64,000 nucleotides of DNA, taken from contig CAJINV010000005.1 in the NCBI GenBank assembly GCA_905178155.1, positions 5,458,690 to 5,522,689 on the forward strand. The letters run 5' to 3'. Positions 12,001-22,900 of the stretch are shown piece after piece. Position numbers and translations under genes: made by a program. Position 1 is the first letter of the stretch; each line of letters begins with the position of its first letter. The DNA is from Amoebophrya sp. A120. Lineage: Eukaryota > Sar > Dinophyceae > Syndiniales > Amoebophryaceae. The notes beneath the pieces were generated by a model. That model was not told the origin of the DNA. It saw only the letters and a program-made list of their open reading frames with translations, and did not search any database.

Positions 12001-12335
12001 CCCGCCAAGTATGGATTGCAAAAATGTCTGGGTCTGGAAGATTGCTAGGTTTGTCATGCACGTTTTGCGTGACGCGTGAGTGTCTGTGATGCATGACCTA
12101 GCATCACAGACAACTTTTAGAGGCTCTCCTAAATCAGGATGAGAAATGCTCTCTCCGTCTAACACAAAGAAATGGACTCGCTCTTCTTGTTGGTCATGCA
12201 ATACAGATTCTTTTGGAATTCAAAGACAGCATTACAAGTTGCAACCTTGTTCCCGACCCAGACACTTTTGCAATGCATACCAAGCCGGCGAAAACAACGG
12301 AGCGAAAGTTCCTGGCCCCCCGAGGTGAGGAATAG
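1..12335 (+). CDS. Large Gln-rich protein, 5'-partial, 26 introners
   Basis: The function is not recognised. Exons joined after removal of introner plus one TSD: 1-138, 572-657, 972-1007, 1362-1403, 1688-1761, 2034-2277, 2599-2840, 3008-3059, 3345-4387, 4606-4636, 4863-5235, 5446-6214, 6484-6579, 6825-6868, 7274-7351, 7670-7928, 8163-8978, 9233-9307, 9654-9795, 10180-10209, 10531-10585, 10986-11046, 11214-11253, 11566-11616, 11955-12009, 12285-12335. They sum to 4983 nt, 1660 residues plus TAG, open throughout. The start lies before the window. Residues about 380-420 are rich in Gly, Asn and Trp; about 423-593 form a Gln tract with Leu and Glu spaced like a coiled coil; about 1500-1548 are Glu/Ala repeats (VEAA, SGEAEGAGE). 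The exons at 5446-6214 and 8163-8978 look globular. There is no GT-AG intron. I infer a structural or nucleic-acid-associated protein only weakly. Confidence 0.85.
139..566. mobile_element. Introner, family G, with extra interior
   Basis: TSD CTAGA is identical on both sides. The element is 428 bp, about twice the family size, because bases about 240-480 hold unrelated sequence. Confidence 0.88.
658..966. mobile_element. Introner, family D
   Basis: TSD CCTCC is identical on both sides; 309 bp, inside the Gln-rich gene. Left end TATGGGAGTG, right end CACATCCATA. Confidence 0.92.
1008..1356. mobile_element. Introner, family C, eroded left end
   Basis: TSD TCGTG is identical on both sides; 349 bp. 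The left end TACCATTTGTAAAAACG has drifted from the family form. Removal joins Trp-Ser-Cys to an Asp run in frame. Confidence 0.85.
1404..1682. mobile_element. Introner, family C
   Basis: TSD CTGTG is identical on both sides; 279 bp. The right end is CATACGATA. Confidence 0.9.
1762..2028. mobile_element. Introner, family B
   Basis: TSD AGTTC is identical on both sides; 267 bp. The TIRs are almost perfectly complementary over about 24 bases (TCTGGGTCTGG near the left, CCAGACCCAGA near the right). Confidence 0.95.
2278..2593. mobile_element. Introner, family D
   Basis: TSD TCTCC is identical on both sides; 316 bp. Confidence 0.93.
2841..3002. mobile_element. Introner, family A
   Basis: TSD AGATC is identical on both sides; 162 bp. 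The last base is G instead of A (GGATG). A GT-AG splice inside the TIRs would create TGA here, so that reading is excluded. Confidence 0.93.
3060..3339. mobile_element. Introner, family C
   Basis: TSD CATGT is identical on both sides; 280 bp. It separates the acidic linker from the Gln-rich exon. Confidence 0.95.
3402..4215 (+). repeat. CAG/CAA-type glutamine repeat in coding exon
   Basis: A long imperfect CAG run encodes Gln tracts broken by Leu, Glu, Arg and Trp. Only the frame continuous with the neighbouring exons gives Gln; the other frames give artefactual Ser or Ala runs. Confidence 0.9.
4388..4600. mobile_element. Introner, family A
   Basis: TSD GCCGA is identical on both sides; 213 bp. 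Read without splicing it would truncate the Gln-rich protein. Confidence 0.92.
4637..4857. mobile_element. Introner, family G
   Basis: TSD GAGTT is identical on both sides; 221 bp. It leaves a 31-nt exon between itself and the previous element. Confidence 0.93.
5236..5440. mobile_element. Introner, family G
   Basis: TSD AAGTT/ATGTT, one mismatch; 205 bp. Removal joins the two largest central exons in frame. Confidence 0.9.
6215..6478. mobile_element. Introner, family B
   Basis: TSD ACAGA is identical on both sides; 264 bp. Only removal of element plus one TSD keeps the frame open here. Confidence 0.93.
6580..6819. mobile_element. Introner, family B
   Basis: TSD CGAGT is identical on both sides; 240 bp. 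The left TIR is diverged. Confidence 0.9.
6869..7037. mobile_element. Introner, family A (first of a back-to-back pair)
   Basis: TSD AAACG/AAACT, one mismatch; 169 bp. Only 5 bases separate it from the next introner. Confidence 0.85.
7043..7268. mobile_element. Introner, family A (second of the pair)
   Basis: Flanks AAACT/AAGAT, two mismatches; 226 bp. The frame is restored only when both elements and both 5-mers are removed. Confidence 0.82.
7352..7664. mobile_element. Introner, family D
   Basis: TSD TTCCG is identical on both sides; 313 bp. Confidence 0.93.
7929..8157. mobile_element. Introner, family A
   Basis: TSD CACCT/CACGT, one mismatch; 229 bp. Confidence 0.88.
8979..9227. mobile_element. 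Introner, family F
   Basis: TSD GTCCG is identical on both sides; 249 bp. Its interior has the opposite orientation to that of the element at 40393. Confidence 0.92.
9308..9648. mobile_element. Introner, family E variant
   Basis: The ends TACTACAATG and CATCGTAATA are diverged and flanked by GGACC/CGCCG; 341 bp. The inner TIR (GAAAAATGCCCCCAC) is intact and the exon frame continues. Confidence 0.8.
9796..10174. mobile_element. Introner, family C
   Basis: The TIRs are clear; the flanks GAAGA/GTTCT no longer match; 379 bp. Frame is kept. Confidence 0.82.
10210..10525. mobile_element. Introner, family E
   Basis: Flanks GAAGA/GACGA; 316 bp. It follows a 30-nt acidic exon. Confidence 0.85.
10586..10980. 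mobile_element. Introner, family B
   Basis: TSD CGGTC/CGGGC, one mismatch; 395 bp. Confidence 0.87.
11047..11208. mobile_element. Introner, family A
   Basis: The TIRs are clear but the right end reads TTCACA; the TSD is decayed; 162 bp. Frame is kept. Confidence 0.82.
11254..11560. mobile_element. Introner, family D
   Basis: TSD AACCT is identical on both sides; 307 bp. Confidence 0.93.
11617..11949. mobile_element. Introner, family C
   Basis: The left end TATCCCAAGG is unusual; the right end is TTTTTACTCAGGATT; the TSD is decayed; 333 bp. Frame is kept. Confidence 0.78.
12010..12279. mobile_element. Introner, family B, last in gene
   Basis: TSD CCAAG is identical on both sides; 270 bp. 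It lies 56 bases before the stop codon. Confidence 0.95.
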
Positions 12336-15300
12336 ACGTGGAAAGGGGGGGAAGATTTTTTTTCATGGCAGGTGGACACGCCTGCTCTTTTTTTTTTTCC
12401 ATTTTTTTTTTTTGCTTCGTGGCGCTTGCTAGGGTGTTCCTTCGGGGATCCTTCCGCCGTGATCCTGTAGTGGCTTTTCGGACGAGATCCACCGTGATGC
12501 GACGGCCTAGAAGCTCGCAGAACGAAGAACGACAGAAATGCGCGCAAGCGGCCTTGCGGGGGGCCATTTCTTACCATAGCGCGCGACCTATTTATTCTTT
12601 ATTCCTGGCGGAACGCGACCACAGCACCCGACGGATGGCGCCACGAAGCGTTTTTTTTTTTTTATTTTTTCACCACCGTTTTTGAAATATTTGCTTCCGC
12701 TTCTCGCGATTCCTATGTCTGAGGTATGTTTTAACATGTCAGCGAAAGTAGTTTTTTTTTCAATTTTGAATTGCAGAGACAGAGACACAGCTTCAATAGC
12801 ATCAGCATCTGTGCACTTCCTGTTACTTACATTTTTAACTTATCCTTCTCACAACTATTTTTTCAGGAGCTTGTTATGCAAAGTCACGCAACCACGAGCG
12901 TTTCTATTGGGTAGCGCTAGGACGACGTGAGCAGAACCAGAAGGCAAACCCTTCTTCCCCGGAGTAGGCCCACGCTCCCAATAGTGAAAATAAACAGGCT
13001 TCCGCTCCTCGTTTCTTGCTCGTGCTTTTATTCATTTTTTCAACTTTTTTTCTTTTTCTAAACTATTTACATTTTGAATTCGTTTCCCTTTCCTCGTTTC
13101 GTATTACTTTTTGACATCGATTATTTTGAACTAGACTCATCATCATCTTATCGTGGCACTTGATATCACATTACATTATCACATGACGTTTTCGTACTAT
13201 TATTTCACATTATCGCTACATCAACTAGTATCGCATTTGCATTCGAGTAGAAAAACGAGCCAGAGCCTAAATGTAAAGATGAAAGTACTACTTCTACAGA
13301 GGCCTCCGCCTCTTCATGAAGACGATAGCGCGTTCCATCCTTGCGATAGCTTGAGCTTAGGAACGCAAAGAAACCGATCTTCGACGAACGCAAAGGAACA
13401 ACGCCCAGCATCAAAAAAGAGGCGCTCACAACTCGAAGAACTACTCCTTGTTGTCCTATTGTCATCTAATATTTTCTTGTAGCAGATTTTCATCAATATT
13501 CAATATCAATTTTGATTTTATAGCTTTTTTTCTTCCAAACCACACATGTTTCTGATAACATAACGCACGTTTTTTCTACCTTATTTCCAGTTGAGATCCC
13601 AGCATTTCTTCGGCACCTCCAATGTACAGAGTCAAAGCTGATAAATTTTCCTCGCAAAAAATCAAAAACAGTACAACTAGCTGCACCAGACCTATGGCAC
13701 CTGATGTTGATTGTTTCCATCATCTTTTTCGGATGTATTTTGAGCCATTTTTTTTCTGCATGCTCACAAGTCAAGTTAGTAGAAGCCGGCCTTACATACT
13801 ACAACCACACGAGCACCGCATCTCTACGACGAGGAGCTAGGGACAGAAGTATGCATAAAAAAGGGCGTGCTGGGCGAATCTCAACATTCTTAAAAAGGTT
13901 GCAGATGGTGATGGGAAGATCACGATTACAAATATGTTGGGCGATGACAGGGACGTCGACCATGAGCATGTTACGAGTGCTTCTTGAAGACGTCGACCGC
14001 TACGTGATCATCTTCTGTTTGGAACAATAAAGATTTTCAGCACGACAATAATTGTATTTCGTTCATCTTCTTGTACTTCGACGTAGTCGTACAGCTACAG
14101 GCGTAAAAATGTTGACATTAACGAGTCAGCAGGTGATTTCTTCGGTTCATTATCTACGTTGTATACAAGATGTCGGTTCTTTGTCGTGCAGAAGTATCAA
14201 TGAGCAAGATTTTATAGGCTTCGTGAATTGATAAAAATATGTGAAGATGCAGTCGGTTCTTGTTTCTCATCTTGTTCTCTATAAAACATCGGTTTTTTCG
14301 CTTTCCTCGTTCATCGCATTTGATGATGCACTTAATATTGAAAACGTCCTCGGACCGGGACCATTCTCCTATAAGTGCTGTTGAGTCGTGACCCTGATCG
14401 ACTTCGTGCCACCGCGTTGTGCGGCAACTTGCAGCAAGAAGACCGTGTGGTCGTCGTGGTCGGTTTTTACATTTTCTTATCGATAATTTATCTTAATCTT
14501 TCAGTTACACTGTTAAAATCGGTTATTATTTACCGGCTCGACAAGAAATCGGAATAGCGTGCTGGTCCGCAGCTTCTCGTCCACTTCTACCGCTTCTCGT
14601 CCGACAACTTTATACTTTGCGTATATAATAGTTCCTGCGAACAAGGCGCAATCGTACCACCTCCACGTTCTCGCGAAAAAGAATTTTTCAGTACTCGTAC
14701 TACTAGTCGTATTATACGCACATACACTACCTGCTGTTGTAGATGAAGCAGCCTTGTTCGTTCATCCTCCTCTGTGCTGAGTAGATAGGTGGAGGACAAA
14801 GAGGAAGTTAGTACTTCCATGACCTGCAATGTCTCTCTGATAGAATTGATAGCCGGAGGAGAACTAACCCCCCCGAATGCTTTCGAGGGGTGGCACCAGC
14901 GCGAGAATTTCGCACTCGCGCCGCGCTTGGGCGCGTGCTGGAGGGTCACGACCACAAGGGGCCTGCTGCCCTATGTCTGTTAAAGCTTCTGAGAAACTAC
15001 GGACCTGCCTTCCGTCGAGAAATAAAGGGGTTAGAAGTCCGACGTGAAAAAGCTTTCACTTTGGAAAAGTGAGAAATCGTTGACAATTTCCCACTCCGTT
15101 CTTTCTCGAAGGTTTTCGAGAATTATCGGAGTGAAAAGTCATTACTTCGCTTCTTACTTCTGAAAAGTCTTCATTCATTCTGGAAAAGTGAGATCCCTGT
15201 TAGTGGCAGGGAGTTGGTGCTCCCTGTTAGTTGTGGAGATCCCTGTTAGTGGAGATCCCTGTTAGTCCCACGACCCTGGGGCCCGCGGGCGTGGTTCGAT

Positions 15301-16450
15301 CCCTGTTAGTGGCAGGACTGTTTTGACGGATCCAGCGCGCCGGCTTTTGTCGCTGCATGCCAGCGGCGTGCTCTTGGGGGCGGCGCGTTGCGATGGCTCG
15401 GCCAAAGAGCCCCGCAGCGAGCCTCGTAGGCCGGCCACAGACATTGGCGCCCTGGGGTTTTTTCGCCAGGAATTGGCCTAGATGGCTGGGGTGTTCCGTG
15501 CTTTAGCATTGGAGCCGATCTGGGTGCTCGGCCGGCGCAGGTCTTTTCCCCCTTCGGTAGGCATCAACCGGCGTGGATGGGCCGGGCCCTTTTGTCGAGT
15601 GCCCCGCCGGACAGTTTTCTTTGTTAGTTCGCATTGCCGCGCACGCCGCTGAAGCGCTTTGCTTTATTCCCCGTTGGCCCAACTACAACAACAAGCGAAG
15701 CGGCGTGCCACTGTGTAACGCTCGTTACACGATGGCGCTGGCCTCTCGCCTGAGAAGGCTAAACAGGCAGGACAACTACACTCATGTAGTACAGCGTCAT
15801 GCTGCGGCGTGTAGGCGCCGGCGTGTACGACATCATTGTATGTCTTGAACAGGCGGGATCATGTAGTTGTACAACGTAAACATGCTACAAACGCACACTT
15901 CATCTTTCGTCCCTAACATCGCAACATGACCACTCCCCCCTGGTGCCTCCTGCTTCGCAACATAATTTTCAACACTTGTACTTGTACCCTAAATTTCAAC
16001 TTACTGCTTCTATCGATTCATTTGCGAGCAGTTTAGAATCTTTATCGAATGAAAATTCGAGAGGATTTTAAATCTCCAACAAAATTATAAATCGCGACAA
16101 TTTAAATTTTGTTAAAAGCATTTCTAACCACCACCATGAGTTTTGTTGACAACTACTAAGTATTCTTGTTCAACGACTTCATCAACATCTCTACCCTGAA
16201 AATAAAACGAGTACAAAAAAAACCGAAACCCAACAAACCGGAGTACTATTACTGCAATAAACGACCCCTACTTGTAGAAGTTTTCATCTTGTTTCTAAAA
16301 TAAGCATTGCTGTTGTTCCTCAAGAACATTGCAGCATTTGTAAGAATTTTTCACCCGGCGCCCGTGGAAACTAAAAGGAAAAGTAACTCGAGGACCTGCA
16401 GCAGCTCCGAAGTCATCTCGGCGAGAACAACTAGGACGACCAAGAACTAC
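12336..16450. other. Intergenic region without a supported gene
   Basis: The first 800 bases have long T runs (around 12392, 12403 and 12647). The stretch 12900-14860 is AT-rich with only short open frames. The stretch 14865-15850 is GC-rich with a short tandem repeat. The stretch 15850-16400 is AT-rich again. I see no introner and no open frame with gene-like composition. Confidence 0.6.
15190..15317 (+). repeat. Tandem repeat of ATCCCTGTTAGT
   Basis: Five copies of a 12-base core (A/C)TCCCTGTTAGT occur with irregular spacing of about 16-50 bases. The last one precedes a GC-rich block. Confidence 0.8.
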
Positions 16451-16758
16451 TATCAAATGCAACTATGTCTATGTCTGGGTGGTCTGGAAGAACGTTGCAG
16501 ATTTTTGTCATGTTGTTTTTGCATGACACAGAAAGTCTGATGTCATGGAAGCCCCTAGTGGTGCATCACAGATTTCATCGAGAAGCTTCCGCATTGCAGC
16601 CTAATCCGCATGACAAATAATCCCCCATTTTGGTGACAGGGAGTGGGCGTCTTGTGCTGCCTCTGCGTGAGGGATTATTTGCGTGAGGTCTTGTGAAATG
16701 CGCATCTTCACAAGTTCGCATCCTTCCCGATATGATCCAGGAATATTTGCATTTGATA
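16451..16758. mobile_element. Introner, family B, upstream of a gene
   Basis: TSD ACTAC is identical on both sides; 308 bp. No convincing coding frame crosses it, so it may lie in a 5' UTR or an unrecognised first exon. Confidence 0.88.
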
Positions 16759-16906
16759 ACTACTTCCAGTAGTTGAAACCTTGTTTCCACAACCTGCCAC
16801 AACCTGCAAAAGAACTTCTCGTTGGCGACACGCTCGCACATCCACTACTTCGCATTTTCGACCAAGACTTCTAGTCTAGTTGAAAGTGCACCACCCAAGA
16901 ACAAGC

Positions 16907-19900
16907 ATGCCCAAGCCGCCGGACACGGTGATGACTCGGGGGGTGCCACTGCCAGCACCCCTCTCTGCGGGCGGTACCACGGGCGGCCGCGGAGGTCCTC
17001 GTGGATCTCTGCCCACGTATCCACAGTAAATTTCCCGTACACGTACAAATGCATTCTCTGCATGACAAAACTTGCCTTCAATCCTAGTCCAGCATGACAA
17101 GTTGGACTCTGCAAGGTAGCGAAATTTGTCATGCATTTTGTACATGTACAGGAAATTTACATTGCATACCACGACCCTGAAGACTATGACGGCCTCAGGT
17201 CGGAAATCCTCTAAGTGGAAATAATTTGTAATGCAAAAACACGAAAAATCCAGCTGAGGCACCATTTCTAGTCGGCGCATGACAAATTTCCCGGGCTGCA
17301 CTCAAACCGTGTCTGTCATGCGTGTTAGGCACAGGGGCGCGGCCCTTCTCTCATGCTAATCAGCAGCCCAATTCTGTTGAACTCGTAGAAGCACCACACG
17401 AGTCGGCCTCCATTGCTTTCTCTGCAATATTACAGTCTTTTTGATGTCGCATTTCATGCATCACAAATTATTTCCACTTTGAGACTTTCCATTCTGAGGC
17501 CTTCATAAAGACGTTGCTCTACCTGACCGGGGGCGGAGCCACGCTCACCTCTGGGACCTACAACCACTTGGATATCACAAGGAAAAATCCCCCCTCCCCA
17601 TATCAACCGGAAGTTTCTGATGCTGGATTTGCGTACACAAATCAGGTTTGTCTTGCAGTTGTAGAGGACTGCAGGCTCCTGCCAAGCCTGCTGAGTGGAG
17701 AGGTTTAATATTTGGCGTAGGCGCTTAGCTGCATGAGAAACTTCTATGCTGTAGGCCCAACAGCATCACAAACCGCCTGCGTAATTATGCGGCCGAGCCT
17801 GCGGAGTTGTCTTCTTGCAAGACAGACGTGATCTACTGTGGGCTCAAATCAGAGCAAGACAAATTTTCGGAAACATATCATACCTGTTCGATACATATGG
17901 GGAGGGGGGATCTTTCATCTCAATATTGGACCGCACCGACCTCGCAGCGGACCTCCAGGACGGTGTGGGCAACATGCTGGACGAGGACCAATATCCTGTG
18001 CAAAAGTATCGTATAATTTTCGTATTGCAGTCATGCATTACAAGTTTTTTTCTTAAGGTAAATAAATCCGCATTTACAAATTTCATTTCTCATGCTGAAG
18101 AAATTTTTATTTGCAATGCATTTAGTATACGAGTACGATAGCGATACTTTTGCAGTGCATAATGAAGTCGGGACCACGGTGGAACAGCACCACGACCAGG
18201 ACGACGTGGTCAAGAACACCATGCTGGACGACCATATCAACTGTAAAAGTGTCTCCGTCTGGAAGAATTCATGTTTGTCATGCTTGTCTGGCATGACTCT
18301 TAAATCTGTCATGCACGTTACCCAGGAGCTCCGCTTTTCTGTGATGCAGAAGCGCAGTTTGTCATGCAGAATAGGCAACACCTAGGAGCTCAGAAACTGG
18401 TCGAGCTGAGCCAGCATTTGTAGTCTCATCATGAGACGCCAACCAGCATCACAAATTCCCAGACCCAGACATTTTTACTTTTGATAGACCACCAGGAGTC
18501 CACGCAACTCGGGACGTCGACCACGGATGAACATGAGCAGTTTCTCCAACAGCATATGAAAAGGAAAAATCCCCCCTCCCCATATCAAAACGGAAATCTG
18601 TGATGCTCGATTTGCGTACACAAATCAGATTTGTATTGCAGGAAGGCACTGCGACCAGATCCCCAGGCTAGCTGGGGGCGTATGGGTCTAGTTGTTCAGC
18701 ATTGCAAACGGCTGACCTTTAGGCCCAACAGCATGACAAATCGCTTCGATAATGGGGCGGAAGCTTCTGCCCTTGTCTTCTTGCAAGACAAATGCGATCT
18801 GTGACGTCAAATCAGCAACGCAAATTTTCGGCAAGATACCTTTTCGATATGGGGAGGGGGGATTTTTCCTCTCAATACAGCAGGAACTGGAGCTACAGCA
18901 GCATGCCGCGGAGATTTCTGCTGACCAATTGCAGCCCGGGCAAGAAGATGAAGCAGAAGATGTTGCTGGACCCGGCTCCGCTTTTGTCACCACGACGCAG
19001 GAGAACCGTTCTTGCGGCGGGGGTATGAAATGCAAAAGTATCGTACTTGTAGTACTTCTTGCAATCATGCATTACATATTTTTTACTCAAGGTAGACCCG
19101 CATTTTACAAATTTCATTTCTCATGCTGAGGAACAATTTGTCATGCATTTATACGAGTACAATACACTTTTGCAATGCATAGGAAGCAAAAACTCTTGCG
19201 GCGGCTCGTCCCGGCGGACGACGAGGGTGTAGCACAAGGAAAAATCATCGTCCCTCCCCATATCGACCCAGCACGTCTTCGAAATAAATTTGTGTTGCTG
19301 ATTTGTGACCACAAATCGCGTCTGTCATGCAAGAAGGCAAGAACCCCACGGACTCCGCCGCGTTTATTATGCAGGCGGTTTGTTATGCTGTTGCTGCTGC
19401 TTTTCAATCATGCTAAGTGGCTAGGCCAGAGCCGCTCTACAACTCCGGCGCGATATGTGTCCTCAGTCTTCTCCAACAACCACAACAAATCTGATTTGCA
19501 TACGCAAATCCAGCGTCAGAAACTTCGTTTCGATATGGGGAGGGAGGTTTTTTTCACTTTTATAAGGTGAACGCGAAAGCATCTGCCACGGTATCCCGTG
19601 TAAAAACGTCCTCACCTCGTCTTCCCCAGATTTGTCATGCAATAAACCCTGCAAACCCAGAAGTAGAATTCGAATTGCATGTTTCTCATGGGCAGCCGCA
19701 GTCACGTGAATCACTGTTGCAGTGTCGCCTCTAGTGCTAGGATCATAGGGACGAGTACTAGGTTGCCCAATTTTTCTTTATACAAACATCGATCTTTTAT
19801 TTATGCGATACATACGCTTCTGACACCACTAGCGAGGCGTAAACACCGGCTTACAACAAGACCGACCCGCCTTCGTCATCTACGAGCGCAGTTTCTAATT

Positions 19901-22900
19901 TGTCGCGCGCAAGAAGAACAGCCAATGCCAACAGTTCTTATGTGGATTGTGTAAGAAAGTTCCTATCGTGTCCGTGAGTTCGACCGATAGGTTACGGGCA
20001 GCTGTGGGGGGGCGTTGGGGGAAGTTTTCCACAGGATATAAGGCCGTGGTGGCAAAAGCGGCGGCGCCCAAGCCGAACAAGGCGCAGCCGAATCTTTCGC
20101 CGCGCCAGACGTCGGTTGTGAAGCTGCAGTTTCCACAGCCACCGCCTCGCGCGGGTACTGCTTCGAGGATCCCTGGCCCTGCCTTGTTATGAAATGCAAA
20201 TTATATAATGCCTGGGTCTGGAATAGACATAAAGTTGGAACTTGTGATGCTGCATTTGGATTCTAAGAAAAGTTGTATTGCATCCGCTGCAGCAAAAGAG
20301 GCCTAATTTTAATTTTTGCTACGCCAAAAGGGCATTTGTCATGCGGGATTTTTGGCATCAAGAAGCCCTCAAATAAAACTCTGTGATGCAGCTACGGCAT
20401 ACATGATCACAGACATCATGGCTCATGCAAAACGTGCATGACAAAGTTGCACCCAGTGCGGCCCAGACATATTTGCAGTTGATATGCTACGCCGATGCAG
20501 CTGCCGCCCGGTCAATCGCCTCCTCCGGGTGAGTATCCATCACCGGAGCTGCAGCTGCGGCCATGGGAAAGCGTATCCACCGGAATAAATATGTCGGGGT
20601 CTGGAAGATGAATGCAAGTTTGTTCAGATGCTTGTCTCGCAATATTAAAGTTAAACGATTCCTGATCGTCCTGAATCTGTGATGTGCGTGACTGAGCAGA
20701 GGACAAATGAAAGCCTCGCGCCTCTGGCATGCAAAAACCGATACAGAAAGCGAGACACATTCAACTTGTATGTAGCGCGTCGTGGCTGCTGAATATAACA
20801 ATATATAAACTAAAACTAGCATTACAGCATTACTACAAATTTCATCCAGACGTCCAGGGATATTTGCACTGGAGACCACTACGACGACCGGAGCACCGGC
20901 GTCGGTTCAGATTGGAGCTGGGAAGAAGAAGAGCCACTCGATCTGGATGACATTGACATGCCGAGGGCTAGGTTTCTGGACGAGGACAACACGCAGCTCG
21001 AATTTCACGCACCGACTGGGACTGGCACTACACCGGGACCGAAGGGTGAATGGTTGAACTTCCCCCCTGCAAGGTATGCATTGCAAATATAATGTCTGGG
21101 TCTGGAAAGAACGAAATAAACTGCAGCAGTTTATTGCAACGCAGCCTTTCTGTGCCCCTCGGCGGGCTCAATCTCGATCATGCCCGGTTCTGCAGTGTAG
21201 GACCTAGCAACACAGATGATGATTCTGCGAAATGATCTTATTTGCAATGGTGCTTATACCGCATGAGAAGCACCCGCTTAACTTGATCCAAAGAGGGCAA
21301 CCTTTGGTGCCAGGAGTCATGCAACACATCAACAAATTTTTGCATTTGTGCGACGGCCACGCACAGGCCGCGTCACAAATTTGCCTCGTCCTGCCAGACA
21401 GACACGTTCGCAATGCATACCTGCTCGTCGAAGGATCCCAAGGAGACGCATATTGTGAGGAAAACTCCCCACTCCCCCTCTTGAAAGCGCGTTGTTCTGA
21501 AAATTTGTGATGCAGATTTGTGGCCACAGATGCGGTCTGTCTTGCAAGAGAGCAACGGCAGGGAGCGCGCCGCGTTGCGCAGGCGGTTTGTAACGCTGCG
21601 AGGCTTACTTCTTGGCAGACGTCTGCCATGCTAAGGGCCCACGCCTGAGCGCCCCTATCCAGGCTTTGTATCTGCCTGGAGTCCTCTACTGCAAGACAAA
21701 TCAATCTGATTTGTGTAGGCAAATCCAGCATCGCAGGTTTTTGCTTCAAGATGGGGAGGGGGGATGTTTCCGTTTGATAAGGCATCGAAAGCTCCTCCGG
21801 GGCATTGATTTCTTATGCAGTGCAAATATTTCGGGTTCTTGGTCTGGAAAACTGTCATGGTAAGTAATACACCAGTAGCGCAAAGTGCGTGCGTTAGCAT
21901 TACGCAGCCAGGCCCGGCAATTTTTTGCGCGCGTCAACAGTGGTGCCTAAAACGTATGTATGAAAACCAAATGAAATCGCATTTCTGCCTGACAACTAAG
22001 CAGCGCTATTCCGCAACATGCCGCATAGAGCACAGCAGATGCAGAAGTATGCGACGGATTGCCGCATGACAACTACAGTCTGCCAGACCCAGACGCAGAC
22101 ACATTTGCAAAGCATATTTCTATTTGCAGTACAAGGAGGCGGAACTCTTGGGCACCAACTGGAACGACGAGAGCTGGTCGCTGTGGGACAGGAGCCAGAA
22201 TCTGCGCTGGTTTGAGCTTGGCGAGGCACCATCCGCGAACGGCCGCGGCCTGAAGAAGACGTGGTGCTTCCTTGACATTGTCAACGCCGAAACGCACGAC
22301 GAATCTGGAAACCAGATCACGCCTCCGGACCAAGCAGGACAAGTTGCGCCGAGGACCGAGCCCTACTACGTGGAGCAGACTAGCCGTGGCGGGCTACCGA
22401 TTCACCTTGTCGCGTACTGTGCCGCGGACGAAAGGGTGTCGAACTGGTCGGAGATCGCCAATGACAACCGAAAAGCCGCTGTGCGGTTCCGCCCTATCCG
22501 GTCTAAAAACGTCGCCACCTCCTCACGGAGTTCTTTTGCAGGAGCTCACACAGATCTACTTACACGTGGTGGATGGGGACTCTAGAAACACAACTAGTAC
22601 TTACTCATACAAGTATCATGTAGTAAAACAAACTAAAAGGCGTTTTCAGGCGCATTTAGGAACAACTTGTCATGCTCGAGTAACTTTATGTATCCTTCGA
22701 GAACAACGAGAAGTAAAAAAGCTCGTGCCGCAAAAACAAAAAGTGTGCTGCGACGACACGTGCTAACAAATGGTCCTTGGTCTACCTGCAATAAACCAAG
22801 CAACTTTCGGCTGTGTTCGTTGTGCAGAACTTCTCACGAACACCATGACTACATCACAGCGCTTGAAAGATTCGTCGCTTCGCGGACCACGCAAGTAGAA

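Noticed and set aside
15285-15310. GGTTCGATCC resembles a tRNA T-arm
   Set aside because: The flanking bases do not form the T stem (only two pairs), and no acceptor stem or anticodon arm can be placed. It is part of the ATCCCTGTTAGT cluster.
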